Below are positions 34,615 through 45,828 of a stretch of DNA of 64,000 nt, piece after piece. The DNA lies in the NCBI RefSeq assembly GCF_051195255.1, contig NZ_JBNJLK010000003.1:275733-339732 (forward strand), written 5' to 3'. The notes under the pieces are model-generated. The model was not told where the DNA came from, made no database searches, and worked only from the letters and a program-made list of their open reading frames with translations. The translations under genes were made by a program, and so were the position numbers. Source of the stretch: Falsirhodobacter sp051195255 (GTDB lineage Bacteria; Pseudomonadota; Alphaproteobacteria; Rhodobacterales; Rhodobacteraceae). The first letter of the stretch is position 1. The number at the start of each line of letters is the position of its first letter.

Positions 34615-36765
34615 TCAGCTTCGGCAGGTCCCGGCGGGACCGGGCTGCTTCTTGCTTCCGAAACCAAGAAGATCGACCGCAAGGCCGACTTCCGTGCTCG
34701 GATCGACATTAGTGGAGGACGCGAACTTGCGCGAGAGGTAAACCTCCATCGCAAGGCATTCGTTGCGGAACTCGGCCCCGACGCCGGCGCGGACGGCACG
34801 ATCCTCCTCGAAGTCGTAGCGCGAGGAGGCGCGGGCCGACCAAGCGTCCGTCACCTGATAGCGGGCGTCCACCGTCATCTCCGACAGGCCGGTTTCGCGG
34901 TCCTCCTCCTCGTCGGGAAGGATCTTCACGTAGCCCGCCGCAAGGTCGAACCGTTCCAGCGAGGCCTGCATCCGCAATTCGGATTTCGTGACCTGCAGGT
35001 TGTCGTCGAACAGCGTGCGGTTGGTGATGATCAGCCCCTCGCTCATCATGATCTGGAACTGGGCCAGCCAGTCGCTGTTCTTTTCGTCCAGCCCCGACGC
35101 GTTGGAGAACTGGCCAAGGTCGGTTTCGCGGAAGACGCGGCCGACGGTGGAACTGAAGCTCCACCCCTCGGGGGCGATGCGGGTGTAGTTGAGGCCGAGG
35201 TTCAGCCGCGCCCCGCGTTCGTATTCGTCATGCCCCGAAAAGCGGTTCAGCGCAAACAGGTTCGACTCGTCGAATTCGACCAGCGTGCTGTCCTCGTCGG
35301 GGATGTCGGGCGTGTCGTTCGGGCTCCACACCGCCTGAACGATGGGGCTGATCAGGTGGCTGGCGCCGTTCGCCGCGGTCTTCACCCAGGGCCAGCGAAG
35401 CTCCACCCCCAGGGCGCCGGACACGCGGGTCGTGGTGCCTTCGTATTCGACGTCCTGGTTGATGTTGTAGACGTCGGTCCGCATCGTGGCCAGCGTGGTG
35501 CCCATGATGCCCGCCGGCAGGACGTAGTTGCGCCGCCAGTCCACGCCAAGCGAGGCGCGCTGCGTGTCGCGGCCATCCGCGTCGTCATCGGTGTCGCGAT
35601 CCGTGTCGAACGGGTCGTCCGAGGTTCGTTCGGCGCCGTAGAGCGAGAACTGAAGCCCCGCCTCGCCCCCCAGCGGCCCACCGGAAAAGCGGCGCTGGAT
35701 CTGCGCCTCGCCCACCAGCGATGGGATGGTGGAGTTCGGCTCCCCTTCGCGGATGGAATGGAAGTTCAGGATGCGGCCCAAGATGTATTCGTTGCGGCGG
35801 GTGCGCGTGATCTCCACGCTGCTTTCCAGCCGGTCACGCTCCTCCAGCCCGTAGTCGTAGAAGTATGCGGGATCGCTGACCGTGTCGATGCGCAGGTTCA
35901 GGGTGTAGCTGTCGGGCAGGGCGAACTGGCCCGTCGCGAACAGGTAGCCGCGGCTTTCGTCCATCAACTCGTCCCGCGAGAGGGCGCCGTTCACGTCCAC
36001 CCAGCCGAAGTTGAACGCCTGCCGATAGCGGTACCCCATCGAACGCGCGTTTTTGGTGGACAGGTAGGGCGTCAGCGTCAGGTCCGCGCTGTCCCCGATG
36101 GGGAAGAAATACGGGATCTGCACGCCCGTGCCGAAGTCCGAGGTGGACCGCAGCGTGGGCTGCAGCACGCCGCGCATCCGTTTCACCGTGGGGTCGGGCA
36201 TCCGCAGGCGCGGGATGTAGAAGACGGGAACGCCCGCCATCCGCAGCTGGGCGTTGCGGAAGTAGATCTCGCGCTTCTGTTCGTCATGGATGATCTCGCT
36301 GGCCCGGATCTCCCACAAAGGGGTCGGGTTCGAGGCGCAGACCTGGCACGAGGAAGCGACCGACGGCCCGAGCCGGGTGTAGCGGTCGCCGATCCGGTTC
36401 ACCTGGTTCGACGCCAGCTGGAGCTGCTGGTTCAGGACCACGCGGGCCGATTGCAGGATGCCTTCGCGCATGTCGCCCGACAGCTGCGCCTGATCGGCCA
36501 GAACGACGGTGCCCTTGCCGTCGTCCAGCGTGATGGGGCCGAAGATGTTCAGGCTGTCGCGCCCGCGGTCGTATTCCACCCTTGAGGCGCGCATGCGCTG
36601 GCCTTGATAGAACACCTCCACCTGGCCCGTGGCGGTCAGGACGTTGTCGTTCTGGATCTGCAGATCATCGGCCACCAGGGTGGCGCGATCCTGCGCCAGC
36701 GCGGGCGATGCGGCTAAGGCCAACGCGAACAACGCCGAGCCGAGCAGACGAGAGCGAAGACGCAT
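34615..36765 (-). CDS. lptD: LPS assembly protein LptD
   Basis: 716-aa outer-membrane beta-barrel that inserts lipopolysaccharide into the outer leaflet. Signal peptide residues 1-24 (ending ASPALA). The N-terminal jellyroll resembles LptA (DDLQIQNDNVLTATGQVEVFYQG), and the barrel follows with many aromatic strand ends. Cysteines occur after the jellyroll (SSCQVCAS) and near the C-terminus (NECLAM, GTCRS), compatible with disulfides that mature LptD. The start ATG overlaps the lptG stop by one base. Confidence 0.94.
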   Translation of the reverse strand: MRLRSRLLGSALFALALAASPALAQDRATLVADDLQIQNDNVLTATGQVEVFYQGQRMRASRVEYDRGRDSLNIFGPITLDDGKGTVVLADQAQLSGDMREGILQSARVVLNQQLQLASNQVNRIGDRYTRLGPSVASSCQVCASNPTPLWEIRASEIIHDEQKREIYFRNAQLRMAGVPVFYIPRLRMPDPTVKRMRGVLQPTLRSTSDFGTGVQIPYFFPIGDSADLTLTPYLSTKNARSMGYRYRQAFNFGWVDVNGALSRDELMDESRGYLFATGQFALPDSYTLNLRIDTVSDPAYFYDYGLEERDRLESSVEITRTRRNEYILGRILNFHSIREGEPNSTIPSLVGEAQIQRRFSGGPLGGEAGLQFSLYGAERTSDDPFDTDRDTDDDADGRDTQRASLGVDWRRNYVLPAGIMGTTLATMRTDVYNINQDVEYEGTTTRVSGALGVELRWPWVKTAANGASHLISPIVQAVWSPNDTPDIPDEDSTLVEFDESNLFALNRFSGHDEYERGARLNLGLNYTRIAPEGWSFSSTVGRVFRETDLGQFSNASGLDEKNSDWLAQFQIMMSEGLIITNRTLFDDNLQVTKSELRMQASLERFDLAAGYVKILPDEEEDRETGLSEMTVDARYQVTDAWSARASSRYDFEEDRAVRAGVGAEFRNECLAMEVYLSRKFASSTNVDPSTEVGLAVDLLGFGSKKQPGPAGTCRS

Positions 36766-37859
36766 CAGCCATCCTCCAGATGAAGCAGAAGTCCCAGTGA
36801 CGCCAGAACGGCGGCAAGGGAAGGGATCCAGGCCGCCACCAGCACGGGAATCTGCCCGTTTTCCCCAAGAACCTGCGCGAAACTGCGCAGGAAGAACACC
36901 CCGAATCCAACCAGCAGGGCCAGCAGGACCTTGTTGCCCACCCGCGACAGGCGGGCATGGCGCATGGTGAACCCGGCGGCGATCAGCACCATGGCGGCCA
37001 GGAAGATCGGCAGCGACAATTCGCTTTGCAGCCAGACCTTGTGTTCCCGCGCCTGGAAGCCCGCCGTTTCCAGCCCGCGGATATAGGCGGGCAGTTCCCA
37101 GATCGCGATGTCGGACGGCGACCGGAAGCCGTCGCGGATCGTGTCAGGCGTCAGGTCCGACGGGATGGTCAGCGTGTCGGCCTGAACGGCGGTGGCTTCG
37201 GGCACGGCGTCGGCCAGCGTCCACTGCTTCGTGGCGGTCAGCTGCCATTCGCCGGGGGTCAGGCGGGCGGTTTCGGCCGCGATGCGGCGGATCAGCTGGC
37301 CTTCCACGTCAAAGGACAGCACGGTGACGCCGGACAGGTTCGTGCCGTTGGCATTGGCACGGCGGGCGTGGAACACGGTCTGCCCGTCGCCGTCGCCCTG
37401 CCGCAGCCAAAGCCCTTCCCCCGACACCGAAAGGATTCGCGTCGTTCCGTGCGACAGGCGCGAGGACAGGGTTTCATACCGGTTGGAGGTGCCCGCCACG
37501 ATGGGGTTCAGCACCGCCACCACCAGCACCCCCACCAGCAGCGCGGTGACGGTGGGCGCGGCCAGGATCCGCAGCCCCGCGCGCCCCGCCGCCCGCATCA
37601 CCACCAGCTCGGACGAGCGGGCGAGCCCGATGAACATCGCGATGGCGGCCAGGATCAGGATCAGCGGCAGGATGGTGTAAAGGCTGGACGGCACGTGCAG
37701 AAGCGCCAGTTCGAACGCGCGGGCCACGCCCACGCCTTCGTCGGAAAAGCGGCGCAGCTGGTCCAGCATGTCGATCAGCAGCAGGATCCCGAAGAAGATC
37801 AGGAACACCCGCAGCAGCATCCAAAGGAAGCGGCGCGCCAGATAGAAGCTGAGGATCAT
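36765..37859 (-). CDS. lptG: LPS export ABC transporter permease LptG
   Basis: 364-aa permease of the LptB2FG extractor that moves LPS from the inner membrane to the periplasmic bridge. Three membrane segments precede and three follow a periplasmic beta-jellyroll domain. The N-terminus MILSFYLARRFLWMLLRVFLIF and the conserved RSSELVVMRAAG coupling helix are typical. Start at ATG 37859, overlapping the lptF stop by 4 bp; the open frame upstream is lptF read in another frame. Confidence 0.93.
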   Translation of the reverse strand: MILSFYLARRFLWMLLRVFLIFFGILLLIDMLDQLRRFSDEGVGVARAFELALLHVPSSLYTILPLILILAAIAMFIGLARSSELVVMRAAGRAGLRILAAPTVTALLVGVLVVAVLNPIVAGTSNRYETLSSRLSHGTTRILSVSGEGLWLRQGDGDGQTVFHARRANANGTNLSGVTVLSFDVEGQLIRRIAAETARLTPGEWQLTATKQWTLADAVPEATAVQADTLTIPSDLTPDTIRDGFRSPSDIAIWELPAYIRGLETAGFQAREHKVWLQSELSLPIFLAAMVLIAAGFTMRHARLSRVGNKVLLALLVGFGVFFLRSFAQVLGENGQIPVLVAAWIPSLAAVLASLGLLLHLEDG

Positions 37860-38974
37860 GCGCGTGCCCTTCCTTGGCGCCGGGGTCGCTGCGCCCACCA
37901 CAGCATCAGGACCGCCATCACGCAGCCCGTCAGCGGGGCGGCATAGGCCAGCATCCAGCCGAAGGCCAGCTTCGGCCCCTGCGCCCCGGCAAGGGTGTTG
38001 ATCAATTGCAGCACGATCAGCAGCAGAACGGCGCCCGTGATCTGGCGCCACAGGCCAAACCGGCTGAAGGCCCCCAGAAGCAGGGCGGCAAACCCGATCA
38101 GGCTGGCGGCAAGGCCAAGGAAGGGCTGGCCCAGACGGTCATGCCCTTCGAAGACCATCTCGGCGCGGTCGGAGCGGGTTTCGGTCATCGTCGCCTCGGT
38201 CGGCCACAGAAGTTCGCGGGTGGACAATTCGTTCATGCGGCGCGCGGCGCGGGTCGCGGGTTCCAGCATGGCCCCCAGATCATAGGTGAAGTCGCCAAAG
38301 CGCGTCACGGCCAGCCGGCCCGCTTCCAGCGTCTGTGCCAGTCCGTCCACCATGACCAGCTTCGGCCCGGTTTCCGTGCGCACGAGGAAGGCGCGTTCGG
38401 CCGTGTAGATCACCTGGTCCGCGCCCCGGTCGTCCTGCAGGAACATGCCCCGCATCTCTCCGTTCGGGGAAATCTCGCGGATGAACAGGGTGACGCCGTC
38501 CACCGGATGCAGGAATTCCCCGTCCTTCACGAATTGCGAGGCAAGGCTGTCGCGCACCTCGGCCGTGCGGTCGGCCAGGATGGTGCGCGACATCGGCACC
38601 AGCAGGTTCATCAGGATCAGCATCATCACCGCCACGGTCACGCCGAACAGGGCCGCGGGGCGGGCCAGCCGGAAGGCGGAAAAGCCCGTGGCCTGCATCA
38701 CGACCAGTTCGGATTCCGCCATCAGGCGGTTCACGACGTAGACCGTCGCCACAAAGGCCGAGATGGGCAGCACCAGACGGATCACGTTGGGCAGTGACAG
38801 AAGCGAGAATTCAAGGAAGACGAGCGCGGACTGCCCGTCGCTGATCAGATCCTCGAACAGGCCGACGGCGGTGTTGATCCAGTAGATCGCGACCAGCACC
38901 AGCGAGAAGAAACCGAACAGCGCCAGAAGTTGCGACAGCATGTATCTGTCGAATCTTGCCACGTCTGCCCTCAT
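37856..38974 (-). CDS. lptF: LPS export ABC transporter permease LptF
   Basis: 372-aa partner of LptG with the same layout: RFDRYMLSQLLALFGFFSLVL at the start, AESELVVMQATGFSAFRLA coupling region, periplasmic jellyroll, then three C-terminal membrane segments. First gene of the outer-membrane operon and divergent from pepA, with a 118-bp intergenic region. Start at ATG 38974, the first plausible start, giving a normal length. Confidence 0.93.
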   Translation of the reverse strand: MRADVARFDRYMLSQLLALFGFFSLVLVAIYWINTAVGLFEDLISDGQSALVFLEFSLLSLPNVIRLVLPISAFVATVYVVNRLMAESELVVMQATGFSAFRLARPAALFGVTVAVMMLILMNLLVPMSRTILADRTAEVRDSLASQFVKDGEFLHPVDGVTLFIREISPNGEMRGMFLQDDRGADQVIYTAERAFLVRTETGPKLVMVDGLAQTLEAGRLAVTRFGDFTYDLGAMLEPATRAARRMNELSTRELLWPTEATMTETRSDRAEMVFEGHDRLGQPFLGLAASLIGFAALLLGAFSRFGLWRQITGAVLLLIVLQLINTLAGAQGPKLAFGWMLAYAAPLTGCVMAVLMLWWAQRPRRQGRARA

Positions 38975-39092
38975 GCTTTTTGTTGTTTGGGGGCAAGGTA
39001 GCGCAAGACCGTGGCAGGGAAAACTGCTATCTGGCCTTCCTCGGACGCTGGGGCTAGGGTCACGCGGAACCTTGCCTTTCCAGGAGATGCCG

Positions 39093-40562
<1,470 letters not shown>

Positions 40563-40566
40563 TGCC

Positions 40567-41028
40567 GTGGCGGTGATGTTCTATCACCTGTCGCACTCCT
40601 CCACCGAGGATACGGCGTTCACACTTCTGACCCGCGCGCTGGGTCAGGGCTGGCGCGTCATGGTGCGGGGGGATGACGGAACATTGGCCCGGCTGGACGA
40701 GGCGTTGTGGACCCTGTCGGATGACAGCTTCCTGCCCCATGGGCGGGAAGGCGGGCCGCATGATGCCGCGCAGCCGGTGCTGCTGGGCACCGGTGCCATC
40801 GGAAACGGGGCGAACTGCCTGATGGTCGTGGGCAACGCCCCCTTCGATCCGGAGGAGGCGGCACCGCTGGACCGCCTGTGGGTTCTGTTCGACGGGCTGG
40901 ACGACCGCGCGCTGGCGCGGGCGCGGGACCAGTGGCGCGCGGTGGTCGGTGCGGGCGTCACGGCCCAGTACTGGTCCGAAGAAGGCGGCCGGTGGGAGAA
41001 GAAGGCCGAACGTTCGGCTTCTTCATGA
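40567..41028 (+). CDS. holC: DNA polymerase III subunit chi
   Basis: 153-aa chi subunit that links the clamp loader to SSB. The N-terminus VMFYHLSHSSTEDTAFTLLTRALGQGWRV and mid-region DDSFLPHG and QPVLLGTG fit the family. Start is GTG at 40567 or ATG at 40576. It follows pepA by 4 bp, a conserved pairing, and its stop overlaps the GNAT gene start by 4 bp. Confidence 0.9.
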   Translation: MAVMFYHLSHSSTEDTAFTLLTRALGQGWRVMVRGDDGTLARLDEALWTLSDDSFLPHGREGGPHDAAQPVLLGTGAIGNGANCLMVVGNAPFDPEEAAPLDRLWVLFDGLDDRALARARDQWRAVVGAGVTAQYWSEEGGRWEKKAERSASS

Positions 41029-41504
41029 AGATCCGCAGCGAAACCCCTGAAGATCATCAGAAAATCTCCGAACTTCTGGCCGCCGCCTTTCAAGGCGCCG
41101 ACGAAAGCACGCTGGTCGACGCGCTGAGGCCGGAGGCGCTTTTGTCGCTGGTGGCCGAGGAAGAGGGCGAGATCGTCGGCCACGCGATGCTGTCCCGGCT
41201 GGAGGCGCCCTTTGTCGCCTGCGCGCTGGCGCCGCTGTCCGTCGCGCCCTTGTGGCAGGAGCAAGGCATCGGCAGCGCCCTTGTGCGGGAGGTGTGCCGG
41301 CAGGCCACCTGCGACGCGATCTTCCTGCGGGGCGATCCGGCCTTCTATGGCCGCTTCGGCTTTCGCGCCGATCTGGCGGCGGGCTATGCCTGCGCCTTTG
41401 CCGGCCCGTTCTTTCTGGTGAAGCCCTTGCGCGACATTCCGGCCACGGGGCGCATCCTGTATCCGCGGGCGTTCAGCGTTGCAGGATCATCCGGTCCCCG
41501 CTGA
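41025..41504 (+). CDS. GNAT acetyltransferase, YhbS-like
   Basis: 159-aa N-acetyltransferase. The acetyl-CoA-binding motif WQEQGIGSALVREV and the downstream FLRGDPAFYGRFGFRA are typical of YhbS-type GNAT proteins. It is coupled to holC by a 4-bp overlap. The 3' end overlaps the convergent aspartic protease gene by 32 bp. Substrate unknown. Confidence 0.85.
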   Translation: MKIRSETPEDHQKISELLAAAFQGADESTLVDALRPEALLSLVAEEEGEIVGHAMLSRLEAPFVACALAPLSVAPLWQEQGIGSALVREVCRQATCDAIFLRGDPAFYGRFGFRADLAAGYACAFAGPFFLVKPLRDIPATGRILYPRAFSVAGSSGPR

Positions 41505-42048
41505 TGCGGATGTCAAACTGGCCCAGATAGCTCATCCCCAGAAGGGAGGTGTCCAGCTCTCCGCTGTTCACATAGGCGGGCAGGCGGGGATCGGCGAAAT
41601 CGCCCAGCCGCACATCCTCCAGCACCACGCGGGCGGTCTGGACGGGGCCGTTGGCGGTGTAGGCGATGCCGAGGTAATCCAGTTCCTCCGGATCGAAGCC
41701 CAGCTTGCGGGCGTCACGTGCGGACAGGACGACCTCGCTCGCCCCCGTGTCGGCCATGAAGCGGACCTGCTCGCCGCCGATTTTCAGCGTGATGTAGTAA
41801 TGGCCGTCGGGGGCGCGGGTGATGTCGATCTCCCCACCCTCCATCACCTGCTGCCGGGGGGACAGGGTCGGCCCCATTTCCGTCCAAAGGCCGTAGCCCG
41901 CCGCCACGGCCAGAAAGATCAGTCCCCAGGCCATGGCCGTGCGCAAGGCCGATCCCATGCGGCCGCGGTATTCCACGACGACCCAGCCGCCGACAAAGGT
42001 CAGCAGCAGAAGAAGATAGGCGACGCGGCCGAATTCGAAGCTTTCCAT
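41473..42048 (-). CDS. Membrane-anchored retropepsin-like aspartic protease
   Basis: 191-aa protein with two N-terminal membrane segments (residues 9-26 and 37-55) and a C-terminal retropepsin-like domain. The single catalytic motif is ADTGASEVVLS with Asp100; such proteins act as homodimers, and a clan AA family of this type (TIGR02281) is frequent in proteobacteria. The protease domain probably faces the periplasm. It lies 19 bp downstream of the ABC-F gene. Substrate unknown. Confidence 0.88.
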   Translation of the reverse strand: MESFEFGRVAYLLLLLTFVGGWVVVEYRGRMGSALRTAMAWGLIFLAVAAGYGLWTEMGPTLSPRQQVMEGGEIDITRAPDGHYYITLKIGGEQVRFMADTGASEVVLSARDARKLGFDPEELDYLGIAYTANGPVQTARVVLEDVRLGDFADPRLPAYVNSGELDTSLLGMSYLGQFDIRISGDRMILQR

Positions 42049-42067
42049 GCCCCTTGATATAGGGAGG

Positions 42068-43903
42068 TCAGCCCGCCGCCTCCAGCTTCTCTTGCGCGCG
42101 CAGCCAAAGATCCTCGGCCCGGTCGAGGCCTTCCATGACCTCGGCGTATTTCTTCTGCCAGACGGCGGCCTCGTCCGGGCGTTCGTACAGCACCGGGTCC
42201 GACAGCTTCTTGGCCAGCTTGTCGCGCATGTCGTTCAGCTTGGTCACCCGCTCCTCGCATTTGCGGACCTCGGAGCGGAGGGCGGCGACATCTTCGCGGC
42301 TGACGGTGGCCTTCTTCTTTTCGACCTTGGGCTTTTCCGGCTCGTCCCCCGCCAGAAGCAGGCGGCGATAGGCTTCCAGATCCTGCTCGAACGGGGTGAC
42401 AGCCCCGTCCTTGACCAGCCACAGACGGTCGGCCACCAGCGACAGAAGGTGCATGTCGTGGCTGACCAGCACCACGGCGCCGGAATAGCTGTTGAGCGCC
42501 TCGGTCAGCGCCTCGCGGCTTTCCATGTCGAGGTGGTTGGTCGGTTCGTCCAGGATCAGCAGGTGCGGCGCATCGAGCGTGGCCAGCAGCAGCGACAGGC
42601 GCGCCTTCTGGCCGCCCGAAAGGCGACCTACGGCCGTTTCCGCCTGATCCGCGCCCAGACCGAAGCCCGCCAGACGCGCCCGCAGACGCGGCTGGCCTTC
42701 GGCCGATCGCATCCGCTGAAGGTGCTGAAGCGGCGTTTCGTCGATGAACAGCTCGTCTACCTGATGCTGCGCGAAATAGCCGATCCGCAGCTTGGAGGAC
42801 TTGGTGAACTTCCCGTCCATCGCTTCAAGTTTACCAGCCAATAGCTTGGAAAGCGTGGATTTTCCTTCGCCGTTGCGGCCCAGAAGGGCGATGCGGTCGT
42901 CCTGGTCGATCCGAAGGCTCAGCTTGCGCAGGATCGCCTTGCCGTCATAGCCGACCGAAGCGCCGTCGAGGTTGATGATCGGGGGCGACAGCTCCTCCGG
43001 CTCGGGGAAGGTGAAGACCATCTGCCGCGCTTCTTCCGGCGGAGTGATCGTCTCCATCTTCTCCAGCTGTTTCACGCGGGACTGGGCCTGCGCGGCCTTC
43101 GACGCCTTGGCCTTGAAGCGGTCCACGAAGGCCTGAAGGTGGGCGCGGCGGGCGTCCTGCTTCTTGGCCTCGGCCGTCAGGACGGCGCGCTTTTCCGCCA
43201 TCTGGCGGGCGAACTGGTCATAAGGGCCGGTCCAGTAGGTCAGCTTCTTCGAATCCAGATGCAGGATGCCCTGCACGGCACGGTTCAGAAGCCCCCGATC
43301 GTGCGAGATGATCAGCACGGTGTGCGGGTATTTCTGAAGGTAGCTTTCCAGCCACAGCGCCCCTTCAAGGTCGAGGTAGTTGGTCGGTTCGTCCAGCAGC
43401 AGAAGGTCCGGCTGCGCGAACAGCACGCCGGCCAGCGCCACGCGCATCCGCCACCCGCCCGAGAAGTCCGAGCAGGGGCGCAGCTGCGCCTCGGCGTCGA
43501 AGCCCAGACCCTTCAGGATGGCCGAGGCGCGGCCTTCGGCGGACCAGGCGTCGATGTCGGCCAGACGGGTCTGGATGTCCGAGATGCGCGTAGGGTCCGT
43601 GGCCGTAGCCGATTCCGCCAGCAGCTCCGCCCGCTCGGTGTCGGCGGCCAGCACCGTGTCCAGAAGCGAGGTGGAGGAGGACGGCACCTCTTGCGCGACG
43701 CCGCCGATGCGGGCGCGGGCCGGGAGCGAGATCTCGCCGCCCTCCAGCACGTTTTCGCCGCGTATCAGGCGGAACAGAGTGGTCTTGCCCGCCCCGTTGC
43801 GCCCCACGAGGCCCACCTTGTGGCCGTAGGGGATCGTCGCGGATGCGTTCTCGAAGAGCGGTCGGCCTTCGATCGAATAGCTTATGTCGGAGATACGGAG
43901 CAT
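42068..43903 (-). CDS. ABC-F family ATPase (translation factor-like)
   Basis: 611-aa soluble protein with two ABC cassettes in one chain and no membrane domain. First cassette: Walker A GRNGAGKTT, signature FSGGWRMRVALAG. Second: GRNGEGKST, LSGGQKARLSLL. Between them lies the charged linker expected for ABC-F factors, and the C-terminus ends in a coiled-coil-like region (REDVAALRSEVRKCEERVTKLNDM). Uup/YheS-type ABC-F proteins act on ribosomes. Start at ATG 43903 (MLRISDISYS). Divergent from the DAHP synthase gene. Confidence 0.93.
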   Translation of the reverse strand: MLRISDISYSIEGRPLFENASATIPYGHKVGLVGRNGAGKTTLFRLIRGENVLEGGEISLPARARIGGVAQEVPSSSTSLLDTVLAADTERAELLAESATATDPTRISDIQTRLADIDAWSAEGRASAILKGLGFDAEAQLRPCSDFSGGWRMRVALAGVLFAQPDLLLLDEPTNYLDLEGALWLESYLQKYPHTVLIISHDRGLLNRAVQGILHLDSKKLTYWTGPYDQFARQMAEKRAVLTAEAKKQDARRAHLQAFVDRFKAKASKAAQAQSRVKQLEKMETITPPEEARQMVFTFPEPEELSPPIINLDGASVGYDGKAILRKLSLRIDQDDRIALLGRNGEGKSTLSKLLAGKLEAMDGKFTKSSKLRIGYFAQHQVDELFIDETPLQHLQRMRSAEGQPRLRARLAGFGLGADQAETAVGRLSGGQKARLSLLLATLDAPHLLILDEPTNHLDMESREALTEALNSYSGAVVLVSHDMHLLSLVADRLWLVKDGAVTPFEQDLEAYRRLLLAGDEPEKPKVEKKKATVSREDVAALRSEVRKCEERVTKLNDMRDKLAKKLSDPVLYERPDEAAVWQKKYAEVMEGLDRAEDLWLRAQEKLEAAG

Positions 43904-44026
43904 GCCCCGTGCCTTGCCCGAACCCGCGGCCGCCGTCAATGGGAGCGAGGGGCCGCGGCACATCGGCGTTTCCATCGGCGATGTTCTGCGTTATCACGCG
44001 TGAACCCGAAAGTGGTGGAGATCGTT

Positions 44027-45397
44027 ATGACACAAGGCTGGACCAAATCCGACTGGCGCGCGAAACCCCGCATCCAGATGCCGGATTATCCCGACACGGC
44101 GGCACTGAACGCGGTCGAGGCGCAGCTTGTGAGCTATCCCCCCCTGGTCTTTGCCGGGGAGGCGCGCCGTCTGCGCAGCCAACTGGCCGATGTGGCGGCG
44201 GGCAAGGCCTTCCTGCTGCAAGGCGGCGACTGCGCCGAAAGCTTTGCCGAGTTCCGCGCCGACAACATCCGCGACACGTTCCGCGTGATGCTGCAGATGG
44301 CGGTCGTCCTGACCTATGGCGCGAAGGTGCCGGTGGTGAAGGTAGGCCGCATGGCCGGCCAGTTCGCCAAGCCCCGATCCGCCCCGATGGAGATGGTGGG
44401 CAACACCGAGCTTCCGTCCTACCGCGGCGACATCATCAACGGCTTCGATTTCACGCCCGAAGCGCGGATTCCCGATCCGCAGCGGATGCTGCAGGCCTAC
44501 ACCCAGGCCGCGGCGACGCTGAACCTGCTGCGCGCGTTTTCCACGGGCGGCTTCGCCGACATCCACCGCGTTCATTCCTGGACGTTGGGCTTCACCAATG
44601 ACGACAAGGCCGAGCGTTATCGTGAACTGTCAAGCCGGATCGGCGACGCGTTGGACTTCATGACGGCGGCGGGGGTCAACCCGGACACGGCGCACACCCT
44701 GTCCACGGTCGATTTCTACACCAGCCACGAGGCGCTGCTTCTGGAGTATGAGGAGGCGCTGTGCCGCGTCGACAGCATCTCGGGCAAGCCGGTGGCGGGG
44801 TCGGGGCACATGATCTGGATCGGCGACCGCACGCGGCAGCCGGACGGCGCGCATGTGGAATTCGCCCGCGGCGTGCTGAACCCGATCGGCCTGAAATGCG
44901 GACCCAGCACGACGGCCGAGGATCTGAAGGTCCTGATGGCCAAGCTGAACCCGGAAAACGAGGCCGGCCGCCTGACGCTGATCGCCCGATTCGGCGCGGG
45001 CAATGTGGGCGACCACCTGCCGCGCCTGATCAAGGCCGTGCAGGAGGAAGGGGCGAACGTCGTCTGGTCCTGCGATCCGATGCACGGCAACACGATCAAG
45101 TCGCCTTCGGGCTACAAGACGCGTCCGTTCGATTACGTGCTGTCCGAGGTGCGGGACTTCTTCGCGATCCATCGCGCCGAAGGCACGATCCCCGGCGGCG
45201 TGCATTTCGAGATGACGGGTCAGGACGTGACGGAATGCACGGGCGGGTTGCGCGCGGTCACGGATGAAAACCTGTCCGACCGCTACCACACCGCCTGCGA
45301 CCCGCGCCTGAACGCCAGCCAGTCGCTGGAACTCGCCTTCCTTGTGGCCGAGGAACTGTCGGCGCGCCGCGACGAAGCCCGCCGCATCGCGGTGTAA
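44027..45397 (+). CDS. 3-deoxy-7-phosphoheptulonate synthase, class II
   Basis: 456-aa plant-type (class II) DAHP synthase catalysing the first step of the shikimate pathway. Family features: GGDCAESFAEF, GRMAGQFAKPRS, RVHSWTLGF, GLKCGPSTTAEDL and DPMHGNTIKSPSGYKTR, with metal ligands in the last segment and the cysteine in GGDCAE. Start at ATG 44027 with GGAG 8 nt upstream. Followed by an 86-bp gap containing a 9-bp stem (45421-45450) without a U-run. Confidence 0.95.
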   Translation: MTQGWTKSDWRAKPRIQMPDYPDTAALNAVEAQLVSYPPLVFAGEARRLRSQLADVAAGKAFLLQGGDCAESFAEFRADNIRDTFRVMLQMAVVLTYGAKVPVVKVGRMAGQFAKPRSAPMEMVGNTELPSYRGDIINGFDFTPEARIPDPQRMLQAYTQAAATLNLLRAFSTGGFADIHRVHSWTLGFTNDDKAERYRELSSRIGDALDFMTAAGVNPDTAHTLSTVDFYTSHEALLLEYEEALCRVDSISGKPVAGSGHMIWIGDRTRQPDGAHVEFARGVLNPIGLKCGPSTTAEDLKVLMAKLNPENEAGRLTLIARFGAGNVGDHLPRLIKAVQEEGANVVWSCDPMHGNTIKSPSGYKTRPFDYVLSEVRDFFAIHRAEGTIPGGVHFEMTGQDVTECTGGLRAVTDENLSDRYHTACDPRLNASQSLELAFLVAEELSARRDEARRIAV

Positions 45398-45483
45398 GCA
45401 AGGAAACGCTGTCCTGACCCCCTGCGCGGTTGGCTTCACGGCCGCGCAGGACTATGTCGCTTTGCAGACATACGGAGACAGTC

Positions 45484-45828
45484 ATGACGCGCTTTGAATA
45501 CCAGGTCATTCCCGCCCCCTCCAAAGGGGAAAAGGCGCGTGGCGTCCGCAACGGGACGGAGCGGTTCGCGCTGGCGCTGACGGCGGTCATGAACCGCATG
45601 GGCCGTGACGGCTGGGAATATGTGCGCGCCGAAAGCCTTCCGGCCGAGGAGAAGTCGGGCCTGTTCCGGCGGACCACGGCGTTGCAGCACGTTCTGGTGT
45701 TCCGCCGCGTGCTTGGCGACGACGTGGCGCGGCTTGGCGCGGTGGAGGTGACGACGGGCGCGGTTCAGTCCCTGCCGGTGGCCAACGCCCCCGAAGGCAT
45801 TGCACGACCCATCGGTCCGGCGGTCTAA
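45484..45828 (+). CDS. DUF4177-type small protein
   Basis: 114-aa protein starting MTRFEYQVIPAPSKGEKARG, with the DUF4177-like core NRMGRDGWEYVRAESLPAEE. The C-terminal third is Ala/Val/Pro-rich. Start at ATG 45484, with GGAGA upstream. It stands alone on the plus strand and overlaps the convergent aminotransferase gene by 4 bp. Function unknown. Confidence 0.75.
   Translation: MTRFEYQVIPAPSKGEKARGVRNGTERFALALTAVMNRMGRDGWEYVRAESLPAEEKSGLFRRTTALQHVLVFRRVLGDDVARLGAVEVTTGAVQSLPVANAPEGIARPIGPAV

Noticed and set aside
45421..45450. Terminator after the DAHP synthase gene
   Set aside because: CCTGCGCGG/CCGCGCAGG forms a 9-bp stem but has a 12-nt loop and no T-run, and the DUF4177 gene follows in the same direction; too weak to call.
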